Positions 1-13,500 of a stretch of 64,000 bases of DNA are shown here, in pieces. Origin of the DNA: Eremophila alpestris peregrina (taxonomy: Eukaryota > Chordata > Aves > Passeriformes > Alaudidae); assembly GCA_009792885.1 (NCBI GenBank), contig WMCF01000032.1, forward strand, positions 5,188,589 through 5,252,588, written 5' to 3'. Positions within the stretch are counted from its first letter, which is position 1. Each line of letters starts with the position of its first letter. The notes below the pieces were generated by a model that was not told where the DNA came from, ran no database searches, and worked only from the letters and a program-made list of their open reading frames with translations. The translations under genes were made by a program, and so were the position numbers.

Positions 1-211
1 AGAACTCCAGTTTCTAAAAGCTCTGAGAGAGAGAAACCCCAAAATTTTAACTAGAGGGTCCTCCCTGAAGGAGAGGTGATTTTACTACTGTCTGCTTGCT
101 GGGACTGAAGGAGGCCAAGGGCAGACAAGTCCTGCACAAGTGCAGATGGTGGAAGGCCATACCCAGGAGATGAACACTCCCCTGCATCTCAGGCTCTCTG
201 TTAGAGAGAAT

Positions 212-269
212 GAGACATTATCTTGCAAATAAGATAATGCTTATTTGCATTATTGCAAGATAATGTCTC
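212..269. repeat. Foldback (nested inverted repeat)
   Basis: A perfect 17-base inverted repeat: GAGACATTATCTTGCAA at 212-228 and its complement at 253-269. Inside and overlapping it is a second 9-base pair, GCAAATAAG at 225-233 with CTTATTTGC at 240-248. It could be a small non-autonomous DNA-transposon relic or a transcribed hairpin; I do not recognise a family. Confidence 0.7.
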
Positions 270-3200
270 GTTAGCTGCTGTGTTACAGAGCCAAAGGTTT
301 TCCTTTCCTCCATATACTATGGGAAAAGTCATATTGTAACACACACAATCTTTCTAACAGCCATTGCAAAATGCCAGCCCCATTAATAACCAGGCTTTTA
401 TTCACTGACTGTCCCATCTTTAACAATTCTCTTCTTATTTTCCTCTCATCCCACAAACAGCATCATGAGCTGTTTATTCCTGGCTCTTCCTTACAAACCT
501 TGCTCTCAAATGAGCCTCTTGAAAGGACTAAATGGGAAAGCACCAGATGTATGACATCCTCAAAGAGCTCCAGCAGCCAGGGAAGGACCAAGGGCTGGCA
601 CCAGCTTCTGCCTTCCCTCTCACCAAGCCCCAAACCACACAGAGCTTCATGCCTGGCTATTTCTGAGACCTCTGCAGAGCAAAAAGACCACGTTGCTCCT
701 TTTATCCAGCAATGCTGCTGAATGCTCCTGAAGCGTTGACAGCTGAAACCCATCTCTCTTTCACTCCTCTATAATTTCTGAGCAAGGATGGAAAATTACA
801 AGCCACAGCCAGTGTTAAAGTATCAAACCAATTCTGGAAAGCACAGTGGGGGCAGTGCTGTGTGCACTCCCTGCTCATGCTCGCACACCAGCTCCTCCAA
901 GGACAACTTCTCCTTTGCCTGTCTCACATTGTACCAAGAATGACTCTGGCTTTTCAGACCTCCCAGCTGGTAGCTCAGTCTCACTGCATGAAGCAGCCAG
1001 TGCTTTCCAGAAAGTGTCATTGCACCACTTGCAGTGACCTCAATTTCTGCCGAGCCACTTCCAAGCCAGAAGTCAAGCCAGGAAAAGACAAAAACCATGA
1101 CACAACCCTGAAGCCATCATCTCCAAACACATGACATGCAGCCCTTTTTACCACCATCCCCTTACCTCCAAACCCACCCTATCTCATGAAGACACACATT
1201 AGAAACAATCCAGTGTTCTGGAATCTGTTTTGGAGCCAGGATCTCAGTTCAGCCAGACCCAGCACTCAGAGCCACATGGCTGCCCAAGGGCAGAGTTTGG
1301 CCCATTGTTTCTGTCTCCAGTGCCTGGGTTCTGGATGTTTTTTCTGGACATGTTCTGGGTATGCACTCAGGGCAGGGATGAAACTGTTTGGCTCTTGAGT
1401 CATTTGGCATTGTGGCCTCCTTATCAGCAGCTGCTGGATGTGAGCCATCCCCAACATGTTGAGGCACAGTCTTTGAGAATCCAAGCAGGTATGGCTGGAG
1501 GCTTATCACTCAGCCTCACAGGATTTCTCTATTGCAGCTAAATCCAGCCATTTGGCTGGTTGGATTAACCCTTGCTGGCTTTGTGAAATGGGCTTCATTG
1601 AAAACAAGCATCTTTCTCTCACCTTCTAATTTCTTCTGTAGTGTGGGGACAGCTATGAATCAATGAAAGTGTCCTCATCGATCACCCTGGATGTTTTTTT
1701 TGCTGGACAGAGGATTGAAATGCTGAATCCTTCCTCTGCCAGTCCTCCCCACCGTGGGGGATAAAACATTTCCGAATTTCCATCAGGTTATGTGAGGTTT
1801 AATCCCAGAGGGCACAGTCTCCCAGCAGATTAAGTCAGTCTCATAAATACATCTGAAAATTGGCCCTCCTTTATCCCGGATTTCCCACAGTTCAGTTTCT
1901 CTGATGACTCCCATTGCTCTGCTCCTCCCCTGCCCTCCACCTCTGGGGTGTTCATACTGATCAGATGTGCTTGTACATACATAAAAAATAACTCAAGATT
2001 GAAAAAGTTTGTATTTACAAGTTGAGCCTTGTACTGTTGGAATTAGACTCTAATTAGGTCAGCCATGTTCCCCTGGTAGGGTAAGAATGATAGTGCTGGA
2101 AAACAGACAATTTATAAAGACCCAAAAATAGCTCATCCTGCTGTTTTGTAAGAAAGATGTGTTTTCTTTGCCCTGTGCTGAGGACATGGCAGTCAAGGCC
2201 ACTTGGGCACACTGACAGCAGCCACACCAACTGTGGCTTGGTCCCACAGGCAAAACTGGCCTGTGCCTCAGTTTCCTCCTACCAAAGGTGGGATATTCAC
2301 CCTTCCCAATTTGGCAGGTGAGGTCACCTGTGTTTGTCAGGCATTTTGTGACTCTTGGCATAAGGCCCCAGGTGATATTACATAGGCTCCTTTTCCCAAC
2401 TTGCTTTAAGCCTTGTCTACCCCTTCTGAGAAGTGCACAAAGGGCACAAATTCAGATTACAGAGGCTCAGGGTAAAGAACAAGCCCTTGGCTTTGCCCCA
2501 GCTGCTTTTCTAAGGTGTGTGTCATCGGCATAAAGGGTGCACAGAACCCTGGGAAGTTGCACAAAGCAGGGAATTACCTTTGAGTGACACCTTGGGCGTT
2601 GGTCCCTTCTTCCTCTGAACACATTTTTGTCACCCAGCCATGGTTTGCAGCTTCCTTGTTCCTCCACAAGTAGGTGCTGATCCTCTGATTCCACAAGACT
2701 TCACAGGTTTCAGCGCTGCTGACTAATCTGCCTTGTAAAGCCTCTAAGAATGACTTCACCTCAGCCTCATCTGATTTAGGATTATCCTAACTCGTTAACA
2801 AATGGTGATGGACGTGCCAATTGCCTACTTAATGAAGGTTTCTACCAGGGAAGTCAGTGGCCACACCACCTTGGCTTGGAGGGACGTGCCCAGCATTTCC
2901 AAGTAAATAAGACAGCAAAGCTAAAGAACTCCTGGAGCACAGTGGAAGTGAACAAAAACCCAACAAAAACATGTGTTCACATAAAATTCCTTTTGATTTT
3001 GTGGGAAATGCAGGTTTGAACTGAAAATAATTAGTGAGGCAAGAGGAGGAGAGGAAAAAGAATAAAAACAAGAGGCAGGCTTACAAAAGAAAAAAAAAAA
3101 ACAACCAGAAAAGGAGCAAGGAGAAAAATAAATAACCCTGGAGCAAAAACGCAGAGGGAAAAAGAGGGAACAAAAGAGACAAATAGCAGGAAAAGGATCA

Positions 3201-5110
3201 GTAATGAAAGCCCAGATTACTTGATTCAGTCAAGCCACTGCTTGTGCTGTTCAGGGCAGGGCAGGAAGCCAATCTGTTTTCTCTGGTATTGTTTAGGCTA
3301 CGAATACCATGGCAGATTTCCCATCCACTCCCATGTTCATGTCCGTGCTCCAATCCCAGCCACAAAAACGCGTGGGGGAAACACATCCCGGGAAGAGTAA
3401 GGGCTGGAAGCTGGAGGATGATCCACTTTGGAGCCAAATGGCCTCAAAAAAGCACTTCTGCACCTTATGGCAATTTTGCAGGATAATGTCTCGTTCACAA
3501 AATGCTGTGGTGGGAGGATTTTCATCTTCCAAATAGGTACAGTGATACCTCAGGGTTGTTACAAGCTCCCAGCTGCAAAGGGCTGCCTGTATTTATACAA
3601 CACTGCATTATTTATAATATCCTTTTCAGGAGAAGGAGGATATGAGTTCTTTCCTTCACAGTTTGACTGGTTTTTTTTCTTCCCTTCTCCCACTTGGAAA
3701 ACATTGATTTTTTGCCCTCATTTCTCCCACCTGAGCTGTAGCTGACCTGAGTGTGTTTAGTTTACTTCTCTAGGTCAGATGCTCAGTGGGTGAAAAGCAT
3801 AACCAACCACCCTGGAATAACAGAGCTGCCCTGATTTCCCCCAGCTGGGATCTGGTCCTGCCTCCCCAACATCTGCACATTTGTGGGAACTGATTAACAA
3901 CTGCTACAACAGAGCTGGGGAGGGGACAAAGGCATAAACAATGTTGGCTCCGTGGGTTTCTGTTTCTGAGTGGGTTTTGACTCTCCTGTACTAAGGATCT
4001 GAGGAAGTTTATTGCTGCAAAGTTATAAAATATTTAAGACTGATCAAATTTTGTGTGGAAACTATTTGAGCTTAGCTGAGAAGCAGCAAGGGTTGTAAGA
4101 TTTTACAGTCCAGAGCAAACAGTGAGGAATTTCAGTCCATGTTACATTCTCAGTGTCCTGAGCTGCTAACTTGTGAGCATGCTGGCAAGGCACCCAGAAA
4201 CTTCTTCAGCAATAGAAGAGTCTGGAAAAATACTTTTTTCCCCTTCTACAGAACAAATGTACCAAGGACACAAATGTTTCAAAAAGGGTTCTTTTAATCA
4301 GAAGCAAGTTTGCAAAAGAAGAAGTAACTTTCTCATATAAAATAGTGGAGTGGTGAAGGTGAGGCTAACAAGAGGTGTGGAACAAAAATCCAGGGCAAAT
4401 CTCCAAGGAGACACTGAATTAAAAGCAATGATCCAATAACCAGAGTACACTGAAGGGGAGCTCAGACACCCCTAAGCTGACAGCAGATACCAAATCAGAG
4501 GACGGACTCTAGCCCAAGAGAGGCAAAGTGACCATCTACAAACTCACCAGAATATGGGGTTCTTGCACCTTTCTGCTACCTGAGAGCTCCCACTGCACTG
4601 TGACAGGCCTCAGCACGGCCCAGGGGCGTAATGGCATCAAAGGGAGCCTGGTGGCACTTTTCACCTGCAGAACTCCACCATTCCGTGGCAGCAGAAATTC
4701 CCAAATCTAATGCATTGAACACAAATGGGAAAACACCTTGATATAAAGCTCTGTAACCCCATTCCTGTCTCTTTATCCAGTGATTCAAGTCCCAAGAAAG
4801 TGCACAGTGATCAAACAGGATTGAAATAATGAATTTCCTGTCAAGTCTTGAGGCCCCAAGGCCGTTTAAAGTGGGCAAGTGGCAGCTTTGAGAAGATAAA
4901 ATTCTGAGTCAGAGCCTGAATCTCAAGTGCTAATGGTACTTCACTCCTTGTTCAAACAAATCTCACCTGTCCCAAGTGTCATGTGTGTGCTTATCCATTG
5001 TGGCTCTCTGCTGTCGGGCACTGCAAACCACATCTGCACAAAGGCAGCTTTCTTTTTCTGGGAGGGCAGGGGAAGGACAAAAGGAGTACAGAAATACAAA
5101 GAACAGAAGG

Positions 5111-5252
5111 GACTGGAAGTGTCCAAGGCCAGGTTGGACAGGGCTTGGAGCAACCTGGTCTAGTGGAAGGTGTCCCTGCCCATGGCAGGGGGGTTCAAAC
5201 AAGGTGATCTTTGAGATCTCTTCTAACCCAAACCATTCTGGGATTCTATGAT
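5111..5252 (+). mobile_element. CR1 LINE 3' fragment
   Basis: Recognisable avian CR1 3' end: GACTGGAAGTGTCCAAGGCC, then GGTTGGACAGGGCTTGGAGC, CCATGGCAGG, and ending in GGGATTCTATGAT, the start of the CR1 terminal octamer repeat. Truncated at the 5' side, as most CR1 copies are. Confidence 0.88.
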
Positions 5253-8200
5253 TTGTCAGCTGGAGCCATTTCAGGCTCATCATGCCCAGTCTTGGGGTGA
5301 ACATGCTCCTGGTTAGGGTGGTTTCCATGAGGAGGTTTCAATGGGTTTTGTAGAACCACATCATCACACACGTGGCTTTGTTTGAACACCTCACCAACAA
5401 ACCTTTCCCACCTCCAGTAACCTCGTAGCTTCTAGGAACACCTTGATAATGTGTGGATTTCACATGTGCTGGCAACAACCTATAAAAGCAACCTAAGGAA
5501 TGTGACTGAACTAGCAGGAACTCCAGGCTGAGTGGAGCTGTCTGCAGTACAACCTGCCCATGTCCCAGCAGCTCTGTGGTTCTTCCTTTCCAAACATCAC
5601 CCCTCATTGCCTGCATCCTCCTGGCTGCTACTGTACAGGAGATCAGTAAAAACAAAAGGTCTTGGCAGCTTGGTCACTCTGACACATCACAGGCTTCTGG
5701 GCTTCAAGATTTCTCATGCCTCTGCCAGAGGTTATCTTTCTTATGTGGCTGTTGGCTTTCTTTTAAAGTTTCCGATAAATTCCTTTTCTAAAAGGATTTT
5801 TCTCCAACAAGTTGCCCTGTGTATCTGAAAGCAATGTGTGGGAGAAGACACCAGTGCTCTGTGTGTATAAAGATCTCTCTCTCCTCCCTTTCCGGAAAGC
5901 AGATTAGATAATCTTTGGATGACCCAATGGATTTCTTGAGGGAAGCAGTGGCAAGGATAATAAATGCATCCCCATGTCAGGATATTCAGTCCAAACAATT
6001 GCTACAGCAGCTTCTGGCAGAGACCTTGATATAAGAAAGAAAAATGAGATCTTGGCCGATCCGCAAAACATCACTGGTTTTAACACTCAAAATGAAGAGG
6101 GAAAAGAAAACATTTTGAGTAATAGATTAATTTCTTTTCTGTGTATTTTTCTTTTTTCTCTCCAGTCAGGTCAACTGCTCCTAAAAGTGGGATCGCTGGC
6201 CAAAGTGTGATTCCTTCAGGAATTGTTGATGAAAGCCTTTGCTCTCACCTCTCCCTGCCCTCCCCATGAAGGCATTCCAGGAGTGACTCCCAGGACAGGG
6301 AATGAGAGACTGTCACTGATGAAAGCAAAGGAGTGCCCTCTCCTGTCCCTTGTCCCCACTGCCGTTTGTACACAGCGCTGGCCCTGCCCAAACATCAGAG
6401 CATTCAAAGGTAGGAGTGGAAAACGCTCCACCCAAGGGTGTGGGAGTGGCCATGCTGGGGACATACCACATGTGACACGGATTTTGGGAGGGATAAAATT
6501 CACTACTCGGAGTGGGCTGGAACAGCACAGCTCCTGTCATGTGTGCACTTTTGCACGTGATTTATGACAAGGACAAACTGAGGTCTGGGGCTGGGAGCAC
6601 TGCTGACAGTGGTGACTGGTGCCACCTCAGCCCTGGCAGGGAGTGAACACCTGGGCACGTTTTACCTGCAGGAGACTGGGTATTGTTATGGCTATTGCAT
6701 GAAAAACAAGCTCCTATTAAACCATTTTCTGAAATGTCTCCCTTGGTCATTTCATGATGCTGCTTTTGTTTTTCAGTAACAGTCACCAAGAGACCTGAGA
6801 AACAGGGGAAGGGAAATAAATAAATAAAAATAAAATATCCTATGAAGGCATTTTAAACATAAGCCTTCATTTTTCAAGACTATTCTAAACAGGAAGATGG
6901 AAATGGAAGCAAATTCAATGGGTGAAGTTACTGTAACATGACAGCTAATGTTTAGAAGTTGTATTTCAAGGCTGCAATTCCCAAAGATTGCAGCAATGAA
7001 ATAGAGCTTTCTTCCTAACTGATGGAGTATTTCCTTCCAGATAAAACAATTTCCCTGATGTGTGAAGTAAATAAAACCTACCTATTAACCATATTTTACA
7101 AGTTGAGTGCATTAGCAAGAAGGTGGAGGCATCACACATGGAGTGACACAGGATCCTGCACAGCAGAAAACACGTGCTGTGCTCAGCTGAGGGCTGAGCA
7201 GGGCACTGCACCTCCTCACTCTGCAACTGCCTATTGAAAATACACCCACGTGTCAGAAAAGCCAACTCCTCAACACAACATGACCAAGAGTGACAGCAGT
7301 GTGGACGAGAATGCAACAGAAACACCTTTGTTGGGATCTACAGGTCCTTAAGGAATCACACCTAACCTGTTATTTTGACAGCAGTTGGAAGAAAAGAGCC
7401 ACACAGCCAACACAGCAGGTCTTCAGCAAGCTCAGGCTTTTTAGTTGCAGCTGGTACTGAGAAAAAAGGAGCAGTCTCTTCTCCTCACTTTGTACAGATC
7501 GTGCTGCTCCCCATGTTGTCCTCCAGTGGAGCAGTGGCCACGTTTCCTTTATTCCCCATGGTTTCCTTGGGGTTTTTTTTCTCAATGTGGTATCAGATCA
7601 GCCCCAGGGAGTAACTGCACCTTACACCAACTGAGATCTGGCAATATTCAGGAGATGTGGAGTTGCACTATGATTTCCTTTGGAGCAAAGTCTTCAGTGT
7701 TCCATCTACTTCCTACTAATTTACACCCCTAAAGTCCTCAGTGGTCCTTGAAGGGCTCCTCCTGCAGCACTACCTCTTACACCTGTTGGACAAATGCCAT
7801 TACAATTCCAAGAGCAATTGCATTGCTGTGTCAAATGTACAAAAACAACGCATTTAAAATATGTAATCTGATGCAGGAAATGACAAAGGAAAAGGAAAAC
7901 AAATCAGAAAGTCACGTAGATAATTTTGTCTAAGAAACAAAAAACGCAGACTGAAAACAAATTTTGGCAGTTCAGTAATTAAAGCAAAGTCCATATGGCT
8001 TAAGAGAACAGTCAAAGTGCACAGAAGGCAGTGGGTTTTTTGTTTGCTTTGCATTCCTCTTCACAGCACACTCCAAGTCATCCTCTTTGGAGCCCCATCT
8101 CCATCCCACACACATCCTACCCAGGTGCAGAGAGGGGGATGACTCAAGGGTTTTGGCTCAGCCGTGTCTTTGCGAGTCCCTCACCATCTAATGAGCTGCA

Positions 8201-9011
8201 GATCATTATCCCAAACTCAAAAGCCCTTAAACACACCCACTGGAGTTTTTGGTTTTGAACTTTTTCTTCCTGGAACCTTTGGAGAGGAACAGCAATCCAG
8301 TGCCAGAGCTCTGCAGAGTCTGCAGGCACCAAGAGCAGCAGTGCTGGGGGGCAGTGCCCAGGAGTAAAAGCAGTTCTGAGATCGTTTGTCCTGTCCAAGA
8401 GGCACTGAAAGGTGACAGCAAGGCTGAGCTGGCCCTTGGACCTCAGCTGTTCTGGTGAGGTGCCACCAGGACACTCCCAACCAGGCCCCTGGGCAGCCTG
8501 GTTTCAACAACCTGCTCTGAAGACACCACCTCCCCCTGCCACAGATGTCCCACATCCCTTGAGAGGACAGGGACAATTTTCTATGGTAGCAATGCCCACA
8601 TGAGCCTTGACAGGACATTGGCAAGCACCAATTTTCCTGGCCTATCCACCTGGAAGGAAATGCCAGGTCCTGGCACGGCAAGGACTCTCCTACTTCCAAA
8701 TTCACCTTTCAAACTCTTGTGATAAAAAGTCTGGTGACCCAGGACTGTTGCTGTGTCCAAGGGCTGGACTTGGATTCTTTCAATGCCTGACAACTTCCTT
8801 GTGAATAAACAACTTGCTACTAAACATGACAGACTCAGGAAGAGGATAGAAAGGAAGAAAACAAAAAGTGAGCTGTACAAAAGGATGGAAAATGAACTAG
8901 AACTCTCCTCTTTTCTTTCCAGAGGCTATGGTTTCAAGTGCACAGAGAAGGCTGTAAATGTGCACAGGTAAAGGTAATTCATGACCCCAGTGCCTGAAAT
9001 ACCTGGTTAGC

Positions 9012-10277
9012 TTTATTTGGAGACACTTTTTTGCTTCTCCCAGATATGAAGCTGCAGAATCAATAAAAGGCACCTGTGGACACCAAAACTCACCCAGTCC
9101 GTGTGGTGTGTCTTTGTACTGAAAAAATAAAATCAAACAAACCCTGCCACTGTGTACTTTTTAACAGACCAGTAAACAGAACTGGAGAGTCTGGGTGAGA
9201 AAGGATGCTCAACTTCTGTTGGCAGGCCATGGTAACTCTGATGATCAAAACCCTCATCATTTAGTAAACTCTCTAGGTTGTCACTGCAATTTTAATTGAA
9301 AAATTCCTCTGGCTTGCTGGGTTGTATCCTTTGACTTTTAAAAAATGACTGATTCAAATGGTACACGCAGTCCACAAGGAGGATTAGAGCCACACCAAAA
9401 ATAAACTGACCTTACATCTGAATTCTTCCCACCTGCTTCACCCACCACTGCCTACAGTGCTTTTTTGGGCCATCTCCTCTTGCAAAGGCCCTGGAGTTGG
9501 AATCTCTAAAGAATGCAGCAGGTCCCATTTGAAGAAGAATGAAAAGCAGGTCAGTAATTCAATATAAATACACCAGTAGTGAGCTTAGAGCAGACACAGT
9601 GACACATCTGAGCCTACATTGATCAGCCAGTGCTCCTAATGTGTGGAGCAGCAAGGAGAAGAGAGGAGGTGTCTGCTTTCCACCTAAAAATGTGTCCATT
9701 TTCTATGCTTTACTACTTAACCTTGATGACAGAGAAAAATTAAAAAGAAGAGAAAAAAGAAAAAAAAAAGTAGCAGAGAAAAAGGAAGAAAAAGGAGCCT
9801 GGGAGGTTTTATGTTTTCTCTTCAAATCACGTCACAAAGTCACTCATTGCATCTGGGGAATTCACCTGCTTGTTTGGGAGCGGTGGGACAGGAGGAGGGG
9901 AGAGAAAGAAAGAGGGAAGGGCGTGGGAGCTGCTTCCTGAAGCAGTGTTACAAAAAGCGGTTAAAAAACCCCTACTATTCACAAGTGGTTAAAATCATCA
10001 CTGTTGAGAATTCCTTTTTTTTCTTTTTGTTTTCTTAAACAAAGGTTCAGCTAGTTCAGCTCCGTGTTTTTATAGAGTTGATTGTCTTCAGAAAGAAAAC
10101 AAAAAAACACAAACCCACCAACAAAAAAAAAAAAAAAAACCCCCAACCAAAACACCAACAAAGCCAGCCTCAGGTGTGTTCCCATCCGTTTCTACCCTGA
10201 TAAGAGAGGTTCCCCCAGAGTCCCGGCCACGCACACGCGGTCCCTGCGGCTGTCCCGCCGTGTCCCCAGAGCCCCGC
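9012..10277 (-). other. SDK2: SDK2 3' UTR (end uncertain)
   Basis: The transcript must continue past the TGA at 10278. The first 150 bases are GC- and CpG-rich, then comes a T/G-rich stretch with a run of T. Going downstream, the first ATTAAA in transcript sense is at 9291-9296 and the first AATAAA at 9012-9017; I use the latter as a provisional end. Neither is followed by an obvious GU-rich element, and mammalian SDK2 3' UTRs are longer, so the true end may lie further left. Confidence 0.35.
9729..9803. repeat. Purine-rich tract
   Basis: About 75 bases made mostly of A with interspersed G, including an A10 run. In the SDK2 transcript this would be a pyrimidine-rich stretch, inside the provisional 3' UTR. 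Confidence 0.6.
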
Positions 10278-10553
10278 TCAGACAAAGGAGGAGAATCCTG
10301 TCACTGGAGTCCGGGAGCCGGGCGCGGGCTGTCCCGTGGGGGTGTACACCCCTCCTGAGCTCTGTGTCGTGATGACAGTCTGGAAATAGGGTTCTGTCTC
10401 GCTGGCCGTGCACTCCTCGTATCTGTAGGACGCCGGGTGCTGCTTCACCCCTTTCTGCTGCCGCTTCCACGAGTTGTAGTAGGTGGGGTCGCTCATGTAG
10501 TGGTTGACAAAGGAGTGCTTGGGCAGCTCGTCCTCGTAATCCGAGTCAGTGAC
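10278..10553 (-). CDS. SDK2: SDK2 last coding exon, C-terminus and stop
   Basis: Residues 585-675 and a TGA stop at 10278-10280. It opens VTDSDYEDELPKHSFVNHYM, an acidic block followed by the sidekick SFVNHYMSDPTYYNSW motif with several tyrosines. A variable middle follows, and the chain ends GSRTPVTGFSSFV. The last three residues, Ser-Phe-Val, form a C-terminal PDZ ligand; in sidekicks this end is known to bind MAGI scaffolds and to be needed for synaptic localisation. The acceptor is GTGCCCCAG|GTCACT. The variable middle differs from the mammalian form I remember, which is expected. Confidence 0.97.
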   Translation of the reverse strand, partial: VTDSDYEDELPKHSFVNHYMSDPTYYNSWKRQQKGVKQHPASYRYEECTASETEPYFQTVITTQSSGGVYTPTGQPAPGSRTPVTGFSSFV

Positions 10554-13500
10554 CTGGGGCACCAGGAAAAACAGAATTAAATAATCGGTCATTAGCACCG
10601 ATAATGGTTTTTAGCCTGTTGTGCTTGCAAAGAAATGAGAGGCAAGTTTAGCATCACCAGCTGACTAAAGCTGTTAAGGTAAGAGGGATGGCAGTCCCAG
10701 CGCTGTGGAAAAGCTCTGTGCTCTGCTTTAGGCACACTTTGCTGCTAGAGGAAGAGTCCCCTGATGATAAGTGACAGAGAAATCTCTTCTAATTCCCTGC
10801 AGAACGGTGCAGGGCAAACTGGAGCTCCTGTTTGGGCACATGATGTAGGGAAGTGTAAAGAGGTCACAGTGAAAGCAACAGCTTTCGATCACAATCAGAA
10901 ATACTGCAATTACAACTGAGCATCTCTCTTCTGATGGAAGGACAGCAGGGATGCCTTCCACACAAACACTCTGGTTGGCCAGGCCAATGTTTGGGGTGGC
11001 CAGCCCAAGCCACCTGCACAGGACTCTGGGTGTTAAGTATTGAAAATTAGTTCTGTAACTGGAAGGGAGTGAAGTGAAATCAGACCTTTTTACAGGCAAA
11101 TAACACTATTTGCATGTTCCAGCTGATTATTGGCGGCACAAGGTACACAACCAGCAGCGACAGAAGAAAGAGAATGCAAAATCTGGGGAAGAAGAGCTGC
11201 CAGGCAGGAGGGGCTGCTTCCTTGGGATGAGTCAGACCCAGCTCTGCGCCCAGAGCAGATCCTAGCCCTGAAACATTTATGCACGGTGGCTGGAGAGCTT
11301 CAAAGCTCCCATCAATATCAAGTGGGAGCTCTATTGAGATGTAAGCAGATAAGCTCCGCGCATCTGCCCCTCCTCTGAAGTGCTGCTGCTGGGATGCAGC
11401 TGGAGGAATCACAGAGGGCTTGCACATCTCTGCCGAGCGCTGAGACCACGGCAAAGCCTCGCCCATGGAATCTCAGCACACATTTTCCTTCTGTTCCCAT
11501 TGATATCCCTCCCCACCAGTAACAGCCCCATCCCATCCAGCACACAAACATTTACCCAGGCATTTCCAGATCTCACTCCTTCCCTCAAAATCTCTGCTTA
11601 GACCATGCAAAAGCTTTTATTCCTTTCCCTTCCCCCCTCAATAATCTGCATTGCCAATTCTAGAAGCAATTAAATATCAAAGCAGGAGCTGCCTAAGACA
11701 CACAAGAGACACAGGTAAGTGCAGCTCGTCACTGATCGTTGCTGCAATTAGTTTCAGAAGGTTGGTGTGGTTCTGATCTATGACACCACCCAGCAAACAC
11801 ACATCCTTCTTGATCCTGCCTGCCACAAAACTTGCCTCTCATCCTCTAGAGCTCCCTTTTAATGGTCTCTGAAGAGCAATCCTCAAATGCCTTGTGAACC
11901 ATCTTTTGAAAAGGGCACAGCATCCATCATCCCACTTCTTTGCTTAGGTAGCTGCTTCCATACTATTCCATGCCCATTTTCCACCACAGAGGGTGATGGA
12001 CAGAGCTGAGAAATTTTTCCCAGGGCTTTCCAAAAGTGAGCAAAACAGCTCTTTACAGCTTTGCAAAACTTCCTTTCCACTATTACCCAGGCTCTGTCTC
12101 TTTACGAATTATGTACTGTTTGATTTTTAAGAATGAAAAGCTTCAGGTGCTTTGACAAGTAATTACTAATACAACAAAGCCCCAGCAGCATTTAATAATT
12201 ATTCCAGAAGGAACACAGCAAGCCTATCTCCTAGAAAAACACTCCTTTGCACCAGCTGCCAGGCTTGGGAAGCCAACACCCGACTCCCTCCAGAGACCTT
12301 CCTGAACAGGTGGTTTTTGCAGCATTCCTGGAATATCCCCAGATTTGGACACTTCACAGCCAGTGGGTGCAGAGAGCAGCTCCAGAGTCTTGGCACTGCT
12401 GCCAGGAACATCCTGCCAGCACTGCCCTGTTGGTTTTTGCAAGGGGCTCCAACAGGACTGCCATGGATGGCTGCAGATGTGGCAGGGCCTGGCAGCAGGA
12501 GCTCAGGCTGGCTCTGAGTTACAGACACAGCCAACTTCACCAAAAGATCCCCAAAGCCTGGTTCCCTCTGTGCTCAGCAGGAAACAAGTTACTGCACTCT
12601 GCATCAGCCTCCAAACATTATGCTGTGTGTCCGTAGTGTAATTTTAAGGTAAATGCCTGGGAAGCTGAGGGATGATGTGGAAGAGAAGTCTCCCCATCCT
12701 GAGCTCACCAGAAACAGCACCTAGAGGTGTGAACTCCTCCAGCTCCTGTGGATGTGCTCTATCAAAGGCACCATCACTTTTACTGCCTCAGACACCTGAC
12801 AATGAAAACGGAGCCCTGCAGAACAGGGGCTCACAGATGAGCTGAGGTGGCATAAGCAGGAGGAGCAAAAAAACCCCCACAAACTTCTAGTGGCTCTTTA
12901 TGAGTCTTCCTGATTTCCCCACAGACACAGAGGGGGTCTGTGGGGTTGGATAAAGCCAACTAAAAGGGTGGCAGCCCTAAGGAGAAATGCAAAGAAACAT
13001 GTGACACGATTTTATAGCTGTAACAGTACTGATGAAGCCACTTGAGCTCTGTCCATCACCTGCAAAAAACCAACTCACCCACAAAACAAATATAATCTCT
13101 GTTCCTAAGCCGAGTTCTTTCAAGACTGCCAGAAGTCAGCATGATAAAGAGGAGAAATCCCAGGAACACCTTAAGATGAGCTGCTACCGTTTGAAATATG
13201 GTGACTCTCAGATTTGCCATGAACTGAGGGAATTTAAAACAATACCAATTGCTGATCATTTGTCCACTGATTAGTTCATTACACCAACTGAAAGGGAACA
13301 TTAATTTGGTGTAAATAAGGCCAGGGTCTTTCAGAAGGAACTGTCATGAAACATATAGAGCTGCAATACCTTCAGCTTTTCACTGATGCTGGAAAGGATA
13401 ACCTGCTTGTTAGTGTTGATACAACATGTTTTTTTTCTGCGATTCTTTCAGAACAGGCAGGAACTGACTATTTTGTCCGTGTTTCTGAAGTGTCTCCTAA

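Larger units (their letters stand above)
1..9011. other. Downstream flank / possible distal 3' UTR
   Basis: I see no coding gene here on either strand: open frames are short and none has recognisable domains. It holds a foldback element at 212-269, a related 20-base copy near 3476, a purine-rich stretch at 3040-3190, and a CR1 fragment at 5111-5252. Transcript-sense AATAAA also occurs at 7548-7553 and 4008-4013, so part may be long 3' UTR. In mammals the next gene downstream is CDC42EP4; nothing of it is visible. Confidence 0.5.

Noticed and set aside
10082..10372. Plus-strand frame over the last SDK2 exon
   Set aside because: Antisense shadow of the conserved C-terminal exon and its 3' UTR.
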